Positions 7,251 through 14,532 of a stretch of 24,260 bases of DNA are shown piece after piece. Within the stretch, counting starts at the first letter, position 1. The number at the start of each line of letters is the position of its first letter. Position numbers and translations under genes: made by a program. The DNA comes from Embleya sp040605455. Lineage in GTDB: Bacteria; Actinomycetota; Actinomycetes; Streptomycetales; Streptomycetaceae. The DNA is taken from positions 1 to 24,260 of the forward strand of contig NZ_JBEXCV010000136.1 in NCBI RefSeq assembly GCF_040605455.1. The letters are read 5' to 3'. The notes below the pieces were generated by a model that made no database searches, was not told the DNA's origin, and worked only from the letters and a program-made list of their open reading frames with translations.

Positions 7251-8438
7251 TCAGCCCGTGGCGCCGGCGCGCTGTGGGTGTCGGTGCCGATGGCGGGTTT
7301 CCAGTGTGCCGCACGCGATCAGGATCGTGGCGATGGTGGTGATCTGGGCCAGGGCCGAGCCGAAGCGGCCGATCGGGATGGTGGCGAGCAGGGCCAGTAC
7401 GGCGCCGATCCGGTAGCCGTTCGGGGTGATCCGGAAGGCCCGACGGGTGGTGACGACCGAGGCGAGGTAGAGCGCGAGTCCGCCCACCAACGTGGCCGCG
7501 TGGACGGTGTCGAGGTGGTCCGAGGGATGCGCCATCGCTGCCTTGACGCCGGCCGCGAACAACAGCATGCCGAGCAGTAGTCCGTAGTGCACATATCCAT
7601 AGATGTTGAGCGCGCGCAGGTTGCGGGCCTTGGGCTCCAGCCGCTCCAGCACCGCGATGGCGTGCTCGTCGTCCTCGGAGCCGAAGTACGCCCACCAGAT
7701 GGCGAAGCACACCGTCAGGGTCGACGCCGCCGTCGCGATCAGGGTCGCGTTCAGCGCGAGCCCCTGCGCGCCGACGCCGATCGCGATCACCGATTCGCCC
7801 AGCGCCACGATCACCACCAGACCGTGCCGTTCCACGAAGTGCGGGACGCTCAACCGGAAGCCGTCGTTGCCCGCAACGTACGGCGTGATGATCTGCACGA
7901 CCAGCGCGGCGGCCCACACCGCGAGTTGCGCGTTGGTGTCGAGGAAGCCGCCGATCACGATCAACGCGGTGCTGGACAGGTTGAACGGTGCGATCCGCAC
8001 GAACGCCTGCCGGGTGCCGCCCGCGGCCAGGAACATCGCGAAGTGCACGCCGGACAGCATCAGATACCCGAATCCGAACGCCTCCCCGGTCCCGTCGAAG
8101 GCGTGCGGAACGGCCAGTGCGACCACGAGGAAGCCCGCCATCCCGACCATCAGGAGCGTGCGCCGCAGGGGTGTGGTCGGCGGCACGGTATTGGTCAGCC
8201 ACACGTAGCCGCTGTACATCCACCAGATGAGCGCGAGCATGAGCACCACCCGGGTGATCCCGGTCGGGTTCAGCTCGTGCGCGATCGCGGCGGTCAACTG
8301 GGTCACCGTGAACACGAAGACCAGGTCGAAGAACAGCTCCAACGTGGACACACGCACGGTGGACTGCACAGGAGCGGTGGGTGCCACGGGTGCCGCAGGT
8401 GCCGCGAGTGCCGCCGGCTCGGGGATGGGGAGGGTCAC
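7251..8438 (-). CDS. ltrA: Low temperature requirement protein A (LtrA) family membrane protein
   Basis: This 395-residue integral membrane protein matches the bacterial LtrA family. After an Ala/Pro-rich N-terminus comes the signature VSTLELFFDLVFVFTVTQL (about residues 28-46), with the family hallmark E-L-F-F-D-L-V-F. Then come about ten hydrophobic helices, a loop RHGLVVIVALGESVIAIGVG (family motif with GES), and IWWAYFGSED in a later helix. The molecular role of LtrA is not established; the name comes from a Listeria low-temperature growth mutant. The GTG at 8436-8438 is chosen because the family starts just before this point. No Shine-Dalgarno precedes it, but CATAAT ends exactly six bases upstream, so transcription may begin at the GTG (leaderless mRNA). 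It converges on xylB and diverges from the collagenase gene. Confidence 0.85.
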   Translation of the reverse strand: MTLPIPEPAALAAPAAPVAPTAPVQSTVRVSTLELFFDLVFVFTVTQLTAAIAHELNPTGITRVVLMLALIWWMYSGYVWLTNTVPPTTPLRRTLLMVGMAGFLVVALAVPHAFDGTGEAFGFGYLMLSGVHFAMFLAAGGTRQAFVRIAPFNLSSTALIVIGGFLDTNAQLAVWAAALVVQIITPYVAGNDGFRLSVPHFVERHGLVVIVALGESVIAIGVGAQGLALNATLIATAASTLTVCFAIWWAYFGSEDDEHAIAVLERLEPKARNLRALNIYGYVHYGLLLGMLLFAAGVKAAMAHPSDHLDTVHAATLVGGLALYLASVVTTRRAFRITPNGYRIGAVLALLATIPIGRFGSALAQITTIATILIACGTLETRHRHRHPQRAGATG

Positions 8439-8444
8439 GGCGAC

Positions 8445-8450
8445 ATTATG
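8445..8450 (-). promoter_or_regulatory. Candidate -10 box for a leaderless ltrA transcript
   Basis: Minus-strand CATAAT is followed by six bases and then the GTG start, the spacing expected when transcription begins on the first base of the start codon. A convincing -35 box is not visible. Confidence 0.35.
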
Positions 8451-8719
8451 GAGACGCGGGTGAGGGGGAGCGTCTTCGGGGCGGCGAACGGTGCGCTCGT
8501 TGCCGTATGCGGGCAGGACGAAAGGGCACCGGATCCGAGCCGACCCGGGTGCCCGATGGCCGAGAATCGCCCGTCCCTCGACGAGGATGCCGTCCGCGCC
8601 GCGATGCGGCACGAGGACGCCCAGGTGTTCCGCTGCCCGATCCCACCGAACACGACCTCGCAATATGACGATGTCTCGGTTGTGCCGGGTGGCAGTCCGG
8701 TCAAGGCTCTTCCGGCGTG

Positions 8720-8749
8720 ATGCGACATGTGCAATGTTACATGTCGCAT
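8720..8749. promoter_or_regulatory. Perfect 11-bp-arm palindrome, probable operator upstream of the collagenase gene
   Basis: ATGCGACATGT (8720-8730) and ACATGTCGCAT (8739-8749) are exact reverse complements around an 8-bp spacer. The site lies 54 bp before the collagenase ATG and 281 bp before the divergent ltrA start. It is distinctly AT-richer than its surroundings. The half sites each contain ACATGT and are 19 bp apart, about two helical turns, as for dimeric helix-turn-helix repressors. The regulator is unknown. It could also form an RNA hairpin, but position and base composition favour an operator. Confidence 0.5.
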
Positions 8750-8803
8750 ATCGGCAGGCTGCGTTCCAGCACGCGGCCGACAACGGCTCCGGAGGCCCCA
8801 CAG

Positions 8804-11125
8804 ATGAGTCCCTCCCGGATATCAAAGGCCAATGCGCGCAGACTGCCTGCGCTCGGCGTGGCCTTCTTCATAGCGCTCGGCCTGTTCGCGCCGCAGAGCC
8901 AGGCCGCCGCGGTCGGCGCCACGGCCCCGGCCGGTGTGAGCGCCACCAAAACCGCGACTTCGGCGCCGCGGTCGATCCCGGTCCCCAGGTCACCCGACGC
9001 CAAGACCGACAATTCCGGTTTCAAGATCTCCTCGCAGGAAGGCAGCGAGGAGTCCGCCCCGCCGGCCGCCCCGACCGCCGAACCCGCCGAGGCCGACAGG
9101 CAGTTCTCGGCCGCCGGGGACGAGTGCGGCGACTTGTCCGGAGTAGTCGACGCCACGGGCAGCGCGCTGATCCGACAACTCAAGGCCCTTCCCAGGGTCA
9201 CCTGCACCTACCCGCTGTTCAACCTCACCGGGGAGACCGCGGGGACGGCCTTCAGCGAAGCCAAGATGGTGACCGTCGCCGACGCGCTGCGCGACACTTC
9301 CGCGACGTACCCGGGCACCAACGACACCTCCATCGGACAGCTGGTGATGTTCCTGCGCGCCGGCTACTACGTGCAGGACAACCACGCGGACGCCGTCGGC
9401 GATTACGGTCCGGCATTGGACACCGCGGCCCGCAGCGCGCTGGACGCCTTCTTCGCCTCCCCGCACAGCAAGGACGTCACCAACGCCAACGGCGAGAACC
9501 TCAACGAGGTCGTCACGTTGATCGACAGCACCCACTCGGCCGGCCGGTACGCCGGCGTCGTCAAGTGGCTGCTCGCCGGCTACGGGGCCACCTGGCCCAG
9601 CCCGATGACCCTTGCCGTGGAGCACGTCGAGTGGGTCGTCGAGAACGGCTTCAAGGCCAAGAACGACGGCCGCGGCTGGCGGGCCGCACTCAAGGCCGAC
9701 CCCGCCATCCTCAACACATGGGCCGACTTCATCATCCGCAACAACGCCCAGCTGAACCGCTTGGACGTCGTGAGCAACGTCGGCCGTTACCTCGGCTACG
9801 CCCTCGACGTCCCCGAGCTCAAGGACCGGGTCCGGCCGCTGCTGAAGGACCTGATCAACCGCTACCCGAACGTCGGCCCCACCGCACCGATCACCATGAA
9901 CCTGGCTTGGTACACGCGCCAGTTCGACCGGAACAACTGTGCGGCCTACGCCATCTGCGACCTCGGCGACCGTGTGCTTCCCGTGGTCCTGCCGATCCAG
10001 CACACCTGTAACCCGAACCTGAAGTTCCGTGCCCAGGACATGTCCCCCGGGCAACTGGCCACCACTTGCACCAGCTTGATCAATCAGGACGCCTATTTCC
10101 ACCGGGTGATCGGCGACAAGGGCGCGATCCCCGGTGATGTGAACACCAACCTCGAGGTCGTCGCCTTCGACGACTACGTCCAGTACGCGCTGTACGCCTG
10201 GGCCATTTACAACATCGACGTCGACAACGGCGGCATGTACGAGGAGGGCAACCCGACCCAAGCCGGCAACCAGGCCCGCTTCATCGCCCACGAGGCCGAC
10301 TGGCTGCGTCCGTCTTTCGAGATCTGGAACCTCAACCACGAATACACCCACTACCTCGACGGCCGCTACAACATGTACGGCGACTTCGACGCCAGTCTGA
10401 CCACGCCGACCATTTGGTGGGTCGAAGGCATCGCCGAGAACATCTCGTTCGGCTACCGCAACGAGCGCAACGCCGGCGCCATAGCCGCGGCCGGCATGAA
10501 GACCTACACGCTCAGCGAGCTGTTCGACACCGTCTACGGCCAGGACGAGGACCCCGACGTCAACTCGGCCCGGGTCTACCGGTGGGGCTTCCTGGCCGTC
10601 CGCTACATGCTGCAGGCGCACCCCGCGGACGTCGAGACCGTGCTCGACAAGTACCGCACCGGTGACTGGAACGGTGCCCGCGCCTTCCTGAAGCAGACCA
10701 TCGGCACCGGCTACGACGCCGGCTTCGCCACCTGGCTGACGACCACCTGCGCCACCGACGACTGCGGCCCCCTGCCGGAGGCCTCGTCCATCCCGCTCTG
10801 CACCATTGCCGACCCCCGTCAGTTCGACAAGAACTGCCGCCGGGACAACCTCGCGGCCACCACCGGCAACTACAGCTACCACTTTCTTTACCTGCCGGCC
10901 GGCGTCAAGGAGCTGACCATAACCAGCAGCGGCGGCACCGGCAACGCCGACCTGTACTACGGCGGCAGCAGCTGGGCCACCACCGGCAACTACCAGGCGA
11001 AATCCACCAATGCCGGCAACGGTGAGACCTTGACGATCGCCGACCCGCCATCCGGCTGGGTCTACTTCACCCTCGCCGCCTCGCAGACCTTCGGCGGCGT
11101 GAGCGTCACCACGCAGTACAAGTAA
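8804..11125 (+). CDS. Secreted microbial collagenase (peptidase family M9) with C-terminal PPC domain
   Basis: This 773-residue exported zinc metalloprotease is expected to cut collagen or gelatin-like substrates outside the cell. A Sec signal peptide (basic MSPSRISKANARR, hydrophobic core, likely cleavage near SQA at 32-34) leads into a low-complexity Ala/Pro/Glu stretch. An M9 N-terminal activator-like helical region follows (about 105-370), then the peptidase region containing GNQARFIAHEADW (488-500), the zinc site HEYTH (H512, E513, H516) and the third ligand in WWVEGIAEN (E541). Residues about 680-773 form a pre-peptidase C-terminal-type beta domain (ATTGNYSYHFLYLPAG...LYYGGSSW). ATG 8804 is chosen because GGAGG lies eight bases before it and the signal peptide starts there. 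Length suits short actinobacterial M9 members without PKD repeats. A palindromic operator candidate lies upstream and two strong hairpins follow, so it is a single-gene unit. Confidence 0.92.
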   Translation: MSPSRISKANARRLPALGVAFFIALGLFAPQSQAAAVGATAPAGVSATKTATSAPRSIPVPRSPDAKTDNSGFKISSQEGSEESAPPAAPTAEPAEADRQFSAAGDECGDLSGVVDATGSALIRQLKALPRVTCTYPLFNLTGETAGTAFSEAKMVTVADALRDTSATYPGTNDTSIGQLVMFLRAGYYVQDNHADAVGDYGPALDTAARSALDAFFASPHSKDVTNANGENLNEVVTLIDSTHSAGRYAGVVKWLLAGYGATWPSPMTLAVEHVEWVVENGFKAKNDGRGWRAALKADPAILNTWADFIIRNNAQLNRLDVVSNVGRYLGYALDVPELKDRVRPLLKDLINRYPNVGPTAPITMNLAWYTRQFDRNNCAAYAICDLGDRVLPVVLPIQHTCNPNLKFRAQDMSPGQLATTCTSLINQDAYFHRVIGDKGAIPGDVNTNLEVVAFDDYVQYALYAWAIYNIDVDNGGMYEEGNPTQAGNQARFIAHEADWLRPSFEIWNLNHEYTHYLDGRYNMYGDFDASLTTPTIWWVEGIAENISFGYRNERNAGAIAAAGMKTYTLSELFDTVYGQDEDPDVNSARVYRWGFLAVRYMLQAHPADVETVLDKYRTGDWNGARAFLKQTIGTGYDAGFATWLTTTCATDDCGPLPEASSIPLCTIADPRQFDKNCRRDNLAATTGNYSYHFLYLPAGVKELTITSSGGTGNADLYYGGSSWATTGNYQAKSTNAGNGETLTIADPPSGWVYFTLAASQTFGGVSVTTQYK

Positions 11126-11169
11126 GCCGGTCCGCCGGGAATCGCGCCGAGCCCCGGTGAACCAGGATC

Positions 11170-11193
11170 CGCCGAGCAGGTGTCTGCTCGGCG
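11170..11193 (+). terminator. Perfect 10-bp stem, GTGT-loop terminator after the collagenase gene
   Basis: CGCCGAGCAG (11170-11179) pairs exactly with CTGCTCGGCG (11184-11193) across a four-base loop, 44 bp past the stop codon. No U-tract follows. Confidence 0.7.
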
Positions 11194-11243
11194 AAGCGGG
11201 CCCCGCTGGTGTGGCACTGCCGGGAAGCGTGGCCCAGGCGTGA

Positions 11244-11285
11244 CGGCGGTCCTTGCCACCCGGTTGCGGCCGGCAAGGACCGCCG
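11244..11285 (+). terminator. Second, 14-bp stem-loop after the collagenase gene
   Basis: Bases 11244-11257 are exactly complementary to 11272-11285 with a 14-base loop. It stands 50 bp behind the first hairpin in the same direction, a tandem terminator arrangement. Confidence 0.65.
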
Positions 11286-11764
11286 CTCGCGCGGTCGTAC
11301 AACGAGGCGGGTGTCTACATGGATTGGTCCTCCGCGACGGTCGTCCTCGGTTCAGTGCCCCTGGGGAATTGAAAGCCCAGCTACGCCGCCGAGTGCGTTC
11401 CCGGCTACGTCAACCCGGCCGCACTGGGCTTCGCGCCGGCGCCGCGGTTGTCGGATCGGAGCGCCGCGCCCGAGCGGCCCTGACCGTGTGACGCGGCAGA
11501 GCCTGGCGCCCCTGGTGGTGTTGGCGCTCTTCGAGCTTGCGTGTGGGACAGACCTGCTCGCTGAGACCTTCCTTCCTGTGCAGCCCGACCATGGCGCGGG
11601 AGCGGGCTGCGCCGCCGCGCGGCCTGCGCAATCCGGATATTGCGAGCGGGCGGCCGGGTTTCGGGCTAACGTGCGGAGGGTTTGCGGGTTCGTAACCGCG
11701 CGGTAGAGCCGCCGGAGCGAAAGACCCTGGTGGGCTCCGCCGCCGGCAGGCCAGGGGGCTGTTT
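11286..11764. other. Non-coding interval with an 18-bp palindrome
   Basis: I find no frame with protein-like composition here on either strand. The interval contains CGCAAT-N6-ATTGCG (11627-11644), a perfect 6-bp-arm palindrome about 120 bp before the next gene and a possible operator. A single stretch near 11340-11375 ends in ATTGAAAG like some CRISPR repeats but has no second copy. A ribosome binding site for the next gene (a run of Gs near 11754-11758) ends the interval. Confidence 0.4.
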
Positions 11765-12739
11765 GTGTTCTCACGAGAATCCGACTTCACGCGGACGTTC
11801 GACTTCGCGGATCAGGGGCGCTGGGGCGAGTTGACGGCGCTGCTCCTGGAGGTGGAGGACGCCATGGAAAAGGGCGGTCCCGAGCTGCGGGACCTCGTGC
11901 GCCTGCGCGACCACATCGCCCGGGTCATCGTCGGCGACGGATCACGCGCTGCGGCGGCGTGGACGGTCGAGCACCGGTACGCCGTGGACGGCGAGACGCT
12001 GTCCGCGGACGTTCTGTCCTCGGTCCGGACCTGGGACGAGGTCGGCCCCTTCCTGACCGAGCCACGTCTGCGTGCCCTGGTCGCCCACGGCCGGGTGATG
12101 CGCGGCGACGATCTGAGCCGGGAGGCGGATCTCGACCGTGCGTGGGGGTTCGGCGTTCCGTACGCGCTGGAGCCGTGGGAGGCCGAGAAGTGGGACGCGG
12201 ACGGGTTCCCGTACGCCCACCTCCCACGCGGCGGCGGGGGCCACGAAGTGCCGTACATCGCCGGGCAGTACCCGGCGACGGAGGTGGTCGCGGTGCCGGG
12301 CCCGCCGATGCAACCGGCCCCGTTCGATCGGATGCCACACACGTACGCGTCCGCGGCCCGCATGCATGGCACTGCCATGCAGGCGCTGGCCCGAAATCTG
12401 CACCACATGGACATACGCGACGGTGTGCAGGCGTCGGTGGTGCCCTTCTCGGCGGCGTACCCCCTGCTGATCAGCGCCCTGGGCGGACAATCTGCCTACG
12501 GCCCGCCTCCGTCGGAGGCGCACGGACGACTGGCCCTGTGGCGACTGCTCGGACGCATGGCCAACCTGACCGAGCCCTTGGCCCCCGAGGCCGTCGCCGC
12601 CTTCGTCGCCCGGGTCGAGTGCCTCGCCTGGATCTACCCGTACCCCGTCAGCTACGAACCGTTGTACGCCGCTCACCTGGTCATCGCGGACCCCGTGGGA
12701 GGAACGGCCTGGGTCCTGGACGGGGAATCCTACGACTGA
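11765..12739 (+). CDS. Uncharacterised cytosolic protein
   Basis: This 324-residue protein has no signal peptide and no membrane helix. GTG 11765 is preceded by a G-rich ribosome binding site six bases upstream (GGGGG). The N-terminal third is predicted to be helical and charged (FDFADQGRWGELTALLLEVE at about 12-31, then LRDLVRLRDHIARVI). A Pro/Gly/Tyr-rich middle follows (WDADGFPYAHLPRGGGGHEV, PGPPMQPAPFDRMPHTY), then another helical part with LALWRLLGRMANLTEPLAPE. The final segment AHLVIADPVGGTAWVLDGES resembles the last strands of several actinobacterial proteins of unknown function. I do not recognise the family with confidence and see no catalytic signature. The frame has normal high-GC codon use throughout and a clean stop, so it is a real gene. 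It is flanked by 480 bp and 180 bp of non-coding DNA and is probably transcribed alone. Confidence 0.7.
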   Translation: MFSRESDFTRTFDFADQGRWGELTALLLEVEDAMEKGGPELRDLVRLRDHIARVIVGDGSRAAAAWTVEHRYAVDGETLSADVLSSVRTWDEVGPFLTEPRLRALVAHGRVMRGDDLSREADLDRAWGFGVPYALEPWEAEKWDADGFPYAHLPRGGGGHEVPYIAGQYPATEVVAVPGPPMQPAPFDRMPHTYASAARMHGTAMQALARNLHHMDIRDGVQASVVPFSAAYPLLISALGGQSAYGPPPSEAHGRLALWRLLGRMANLTEPLAPEAVAAFVARVECLAWIYPYPVSYEPLYAAHLVIADPVGGTAWVLDGESYD

Positions 12740-12907
12740 ACCCCGGGGCCGGCCGACAAGTTCAGTGGCGACGAGGGAAAGCTCGGCTGGTGAGTGGGCG
12801 GCCGGGTTGCTTCCTTTGGGGAGTACCGGCGGAGCAGTCCCGATGTCCGAAGTGGTCGACCTCGGTGGGAGCCCTACGCGGACGGGCCTGCGGCAGCCGG
12901 AGGAGCA

Positions 12908-12913
12908 TACGCT
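12908..12913 (+). promoter_or_regulatory. Candidate -10 box for leaderless expression of the EF-G domain IV-like gene
   Basis: TACGCT fits TANNNT and is followed by exactly six bases and then ATG 12920, the spacing expected if transcription starts at the A of the start codon. GGAGGA lies further upstream at 12899-12904, 15 bases from the ATG, too far for normal ribosome binding. No clear -35 box. Confidence 0.35.
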
Positions 12914-12919
12914 GCGGCG

Positions 12920-13345
12920 ATGACGACGACCCCTCAAGGCTCCTCGCGGTGCTTCCCGCCCCACGCCGTGCACTCGGTCCGCGCAACATACGTGCGTCAG
13001 GCCGGCTGCCCCGCGTACTTCGCGGACGTGACCTTCGACGTCGAGCCCGCTCACGCGTCCGGCTCCTACGTCGAGGTGGCCGTGCCTCATGGCCTTCGGG
13101 TCGAGCCGCGCGGCGAACCGTTGGTGGCGGTGTCGTATCTGGCCGCGTTCCGCGACGGTTTCGCCGACGCACTCGCCGAGCACCGCTCCGACGTCCGGGC
13201 CGACGTGCTGATCGTGGTCCGGAAGGTCACGATCCACGAAGTGGATTCGAACGATTCGGCGTTCAGACACGCCGGGCGCCTCGCACTCGACGCGGTGATC
13301 AGACGTCTGGCCGAGGACCTAGCCCCCGACCACCCGGCCGCGTAG
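12920..13345 (+). CDS. Stand-alone elongation factor G domain IV-like protein
   Basis: This 141-residue protein resembles only domain IV of EF-G/TetM-type translational GTPases. The strand segment YFADVTFDVEPAHASGSYVE (residues 33-52) corresponds to the 'a-x-V-x-l-x-v-e-P' strand of domain IV. VRKVTIHEVDSNDSAFRHAG (100-119), followed by RLALDAVIRRL, matches the end of the domain, where EF-G has a DG-x-x-H-x-V-D-S-S-x-x-A-F-x-x-A stretch. The tip histidine of EF-G (His583 in E. coli), which reaches the decoding centre, has its counterpart in H106. There is no GTPase domain, P-loop or other EF-G domain, and neighbouring genes do not supply one. In EF-G, domain IV mimics the tRNA anticodon arm in the ribosomal A site, so ribosome binding is a reasonable guess, but no function can be assigned. 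ATG 12920 lacks a well-placed Shine-Dalgarno and may be leaderless. Confidence 0.7.
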   Translation: MTTTPQGSSRCFPPHAVHSVRATYVRQAGCPAYFADVTFDVEPAHASGSYVEVAVPHGLRVEPRGEPLVAVSYLAAFRDGFADALAEHRSDVRADVLIVVRKVTIHEVDSNDSAFRHAGRLALDAVIRRLAEDLAPDHPAA

Positions 13346-13741
13346 ACCGACGCCCGTGCTCCGGGCGGCGGCCGATCAAGGTCGGCTGCCTGTGGTCGTG
13401 CACGGATTCGCCCCGACCGCGGCGGGACGGACCCGCCTGCCGAGCCGCCGACCCGAAGTCGCACTTCGTTGGCGGCGTCGTGGTGGGGCCAGACCATGCC
13501 GAGCATGCCGAGCCGGCGGGTCCGGTCTTCGGGCAGGGCATCCGGCGGCGAACTCCCCGCGTCGCCTGCCCCGGAACGTCACTGCGCAAAGGGCGGGGCG
13601 CGGCCGAACGGGTGGAAGGCGTCCTCCAACGAGTGAGCTTCGACCGAGCGGTTGGTTGCGGTGGTTCCGTTCGCGGTTCCCTGGTGCGGTGACCGGCGGT
13701 ACACGGGGTGCGTGCCGGCACCCGGACGATGGGGATATTCC
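13346..13741. other. Non-coding interval
   Basis: Apart from the two short hairpins at its start and the ribosome binding site (GGGGA near 13730) of the next gene, I see no supported gene, repeat or regulatory site. Open frames here on both strands have the Arg/Gly/Pro-rich composition expected of random high-GC DNA. Confidence 0.5.
13351..13367 (+). terminator. Short GC-rich hairpin after the EF-G domain IV-like gene
   Basis: CGCCCG (13351-13356) pairs with CGGGCG (13362-13367) across a five-base loop, six bases after the TAG stop. A second small hairpin (GCCGA/TCGGC, 13371-13386) follows. Modest stability. Confidence 0.4.
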
Positions 13742-14104
13742 ATGAGCAGGATCGCGACCGTGTTGTGCGTCCTGGCGCTGGCCGGGGTGGCCGCGGTGCC
13801 CGTGGCGAACGCGGGGCCGACGGAGGCCAAAACGGAAGTGCACAGCAAGTGCGGCACCTACGTGTGTGTCCACACCGCCCACATCGGCAGGTACGTCCGG
13901 GACATCACCGTCGAGAGCAAGGACGGGCTCAAGGGGGAGATGCACACCTGGTGGGGCAACTACGACCCCGAACACCAGAACAAGGTCAGGGGATACTGGG
14001 AGCCGAACCGGGAGCAGACCGGCTCCAACGCCAAGTTGGTGTGCGGTGAGATGCTGCGCGGCGGCAAGCGCGTCGAATACCACTGCGTCAACCTCGACCA
14101 GTGA
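13742..14104 (+). CDS. Small secreted protein with four cysteines
   Basis: This is a 120-residue precursor with a clear Sec signal peptide: MSR start, hydrophobic core ATVLCVLALAGVAAVPV, and likely cleavage after VANA (residue 24). The mature part of about 96 residues holds four cysteines (C37, C42, C101, C115), which would suit two disulfide bonds. It also has an aromatic/charged middle (HTWWGNYDPEHQNKVRGYW) of likely beta structure. ATG 13742 is preceded by GGGGA at suitable distance. No enzyme motif is visible and I do not recognise a named family; small disulfide-bonded secreted proteins are common in streptomycetes. Genes on both sides are several hundred bases away, so it is probably a monocistron. 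Confidence 0.75.
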   Translation: MSRIATVLCVLALAGVAAVPVANAGPTEAKTEVHSKCGTYVCVHTAHIGRYVRDITVESKDGLKGEMHTWWGNYDPEHQNKVRGYWEPNREQTGSNAKLVCGEMLRGGKRVEYHCVNLDQ

Positions 14105-14532
14105 GGGACGTCGCGTGGCGCGAGCCGCGGCGGTCTCCCGTCGACGACCCGGCCGAACCACGCGCCACCGCCGCGTGAACACGTCGGGGCGGGAACCGAT
14201 CACCACTCCCGCGCACTTCCGAGCGACGACGACCCGGTCGGCGCCGGCGTTGGCCTGGTGGCTCCGCGCCGATCCGGGGACGTCCGAGGTCGGCGCGCCA
14301 CCGGGCAGCGCCTGTTCGTAGGGGCCGGGCTATCCGGGCGCCGGTGCGACGACGGGGGATGAGACGGCACGGCCCGCCCTGAACTGCCGGAGCTCGGCCA
14401 CGGTCGCGGCGTCGACCGCAGAACCCGCATACACCCGCGCGCGTTCGCGTGGTGGCCTTGTGCCGACTCGGCGGTTCGGCCATTCTCGACAGGCAATGAG
14501 AACGTGTCGCAGGAATTTACGGGGGACTGCGA
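14105..14532. other. Non-coding interval upstream of the P450 gene
   Basis: No protein-like frame is visible. GTGGCGCG (14115-14122) and CGCGCCAC (14161-14168) could form a loose hairpin behind the secreted-protein gene. TTCTC (14483-14487) and GAGAA (14498-14502) form a small inverted repeat about 30 bp before the P450 start that might be an operator half-site pair. GGGGGA at 14521-14526 is the P450 ribosome binding site. Confidence 0.35.

Noticed and set aside
8556..8720. A 54-codon plus-strand frame starting MAENRPSLDEDAVRAAMRHE with fairly G/C-ending codons in the ltrA-collagenase spacer
   Set aside because: No ribosome binding site, unusual composition in its second half, and its stop overlaps the palindrome; it could be a remnant but support is too thin.
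8491..10011. 506-codon plus-strand frame overlapping the collagenase gene in another phase
   Set aside because: Arg/Gly/Pro-rich shadow of the collagenase reading frame with no domain.
8990..11302. A 770-codon open frame antisense to the collagenase gene
   Set aside because: Open antisense frames are expected in high-GC coding DNA; it is Val/Gly/Asp-rich, has no domain, and the plus strand encodes a complete M9 protein.
11340..11375. A stretch ending in ATTGAAAG after a CCCCTGGGG mini-palindrome, resembling a type I CRISPR repeat
   Set aside because: Only one copy exists in the window, with no regularly spaced second repeat and no cas gene, so it is not called an array.
13346..13506. Minus-strand frame beginning MLGMVWPHHDAANEV
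   Set aside because: The rest of the frame is Arg/Pro-rich and overlaps the EF-G domain IV-like gene; no ribosome binding site or domain.
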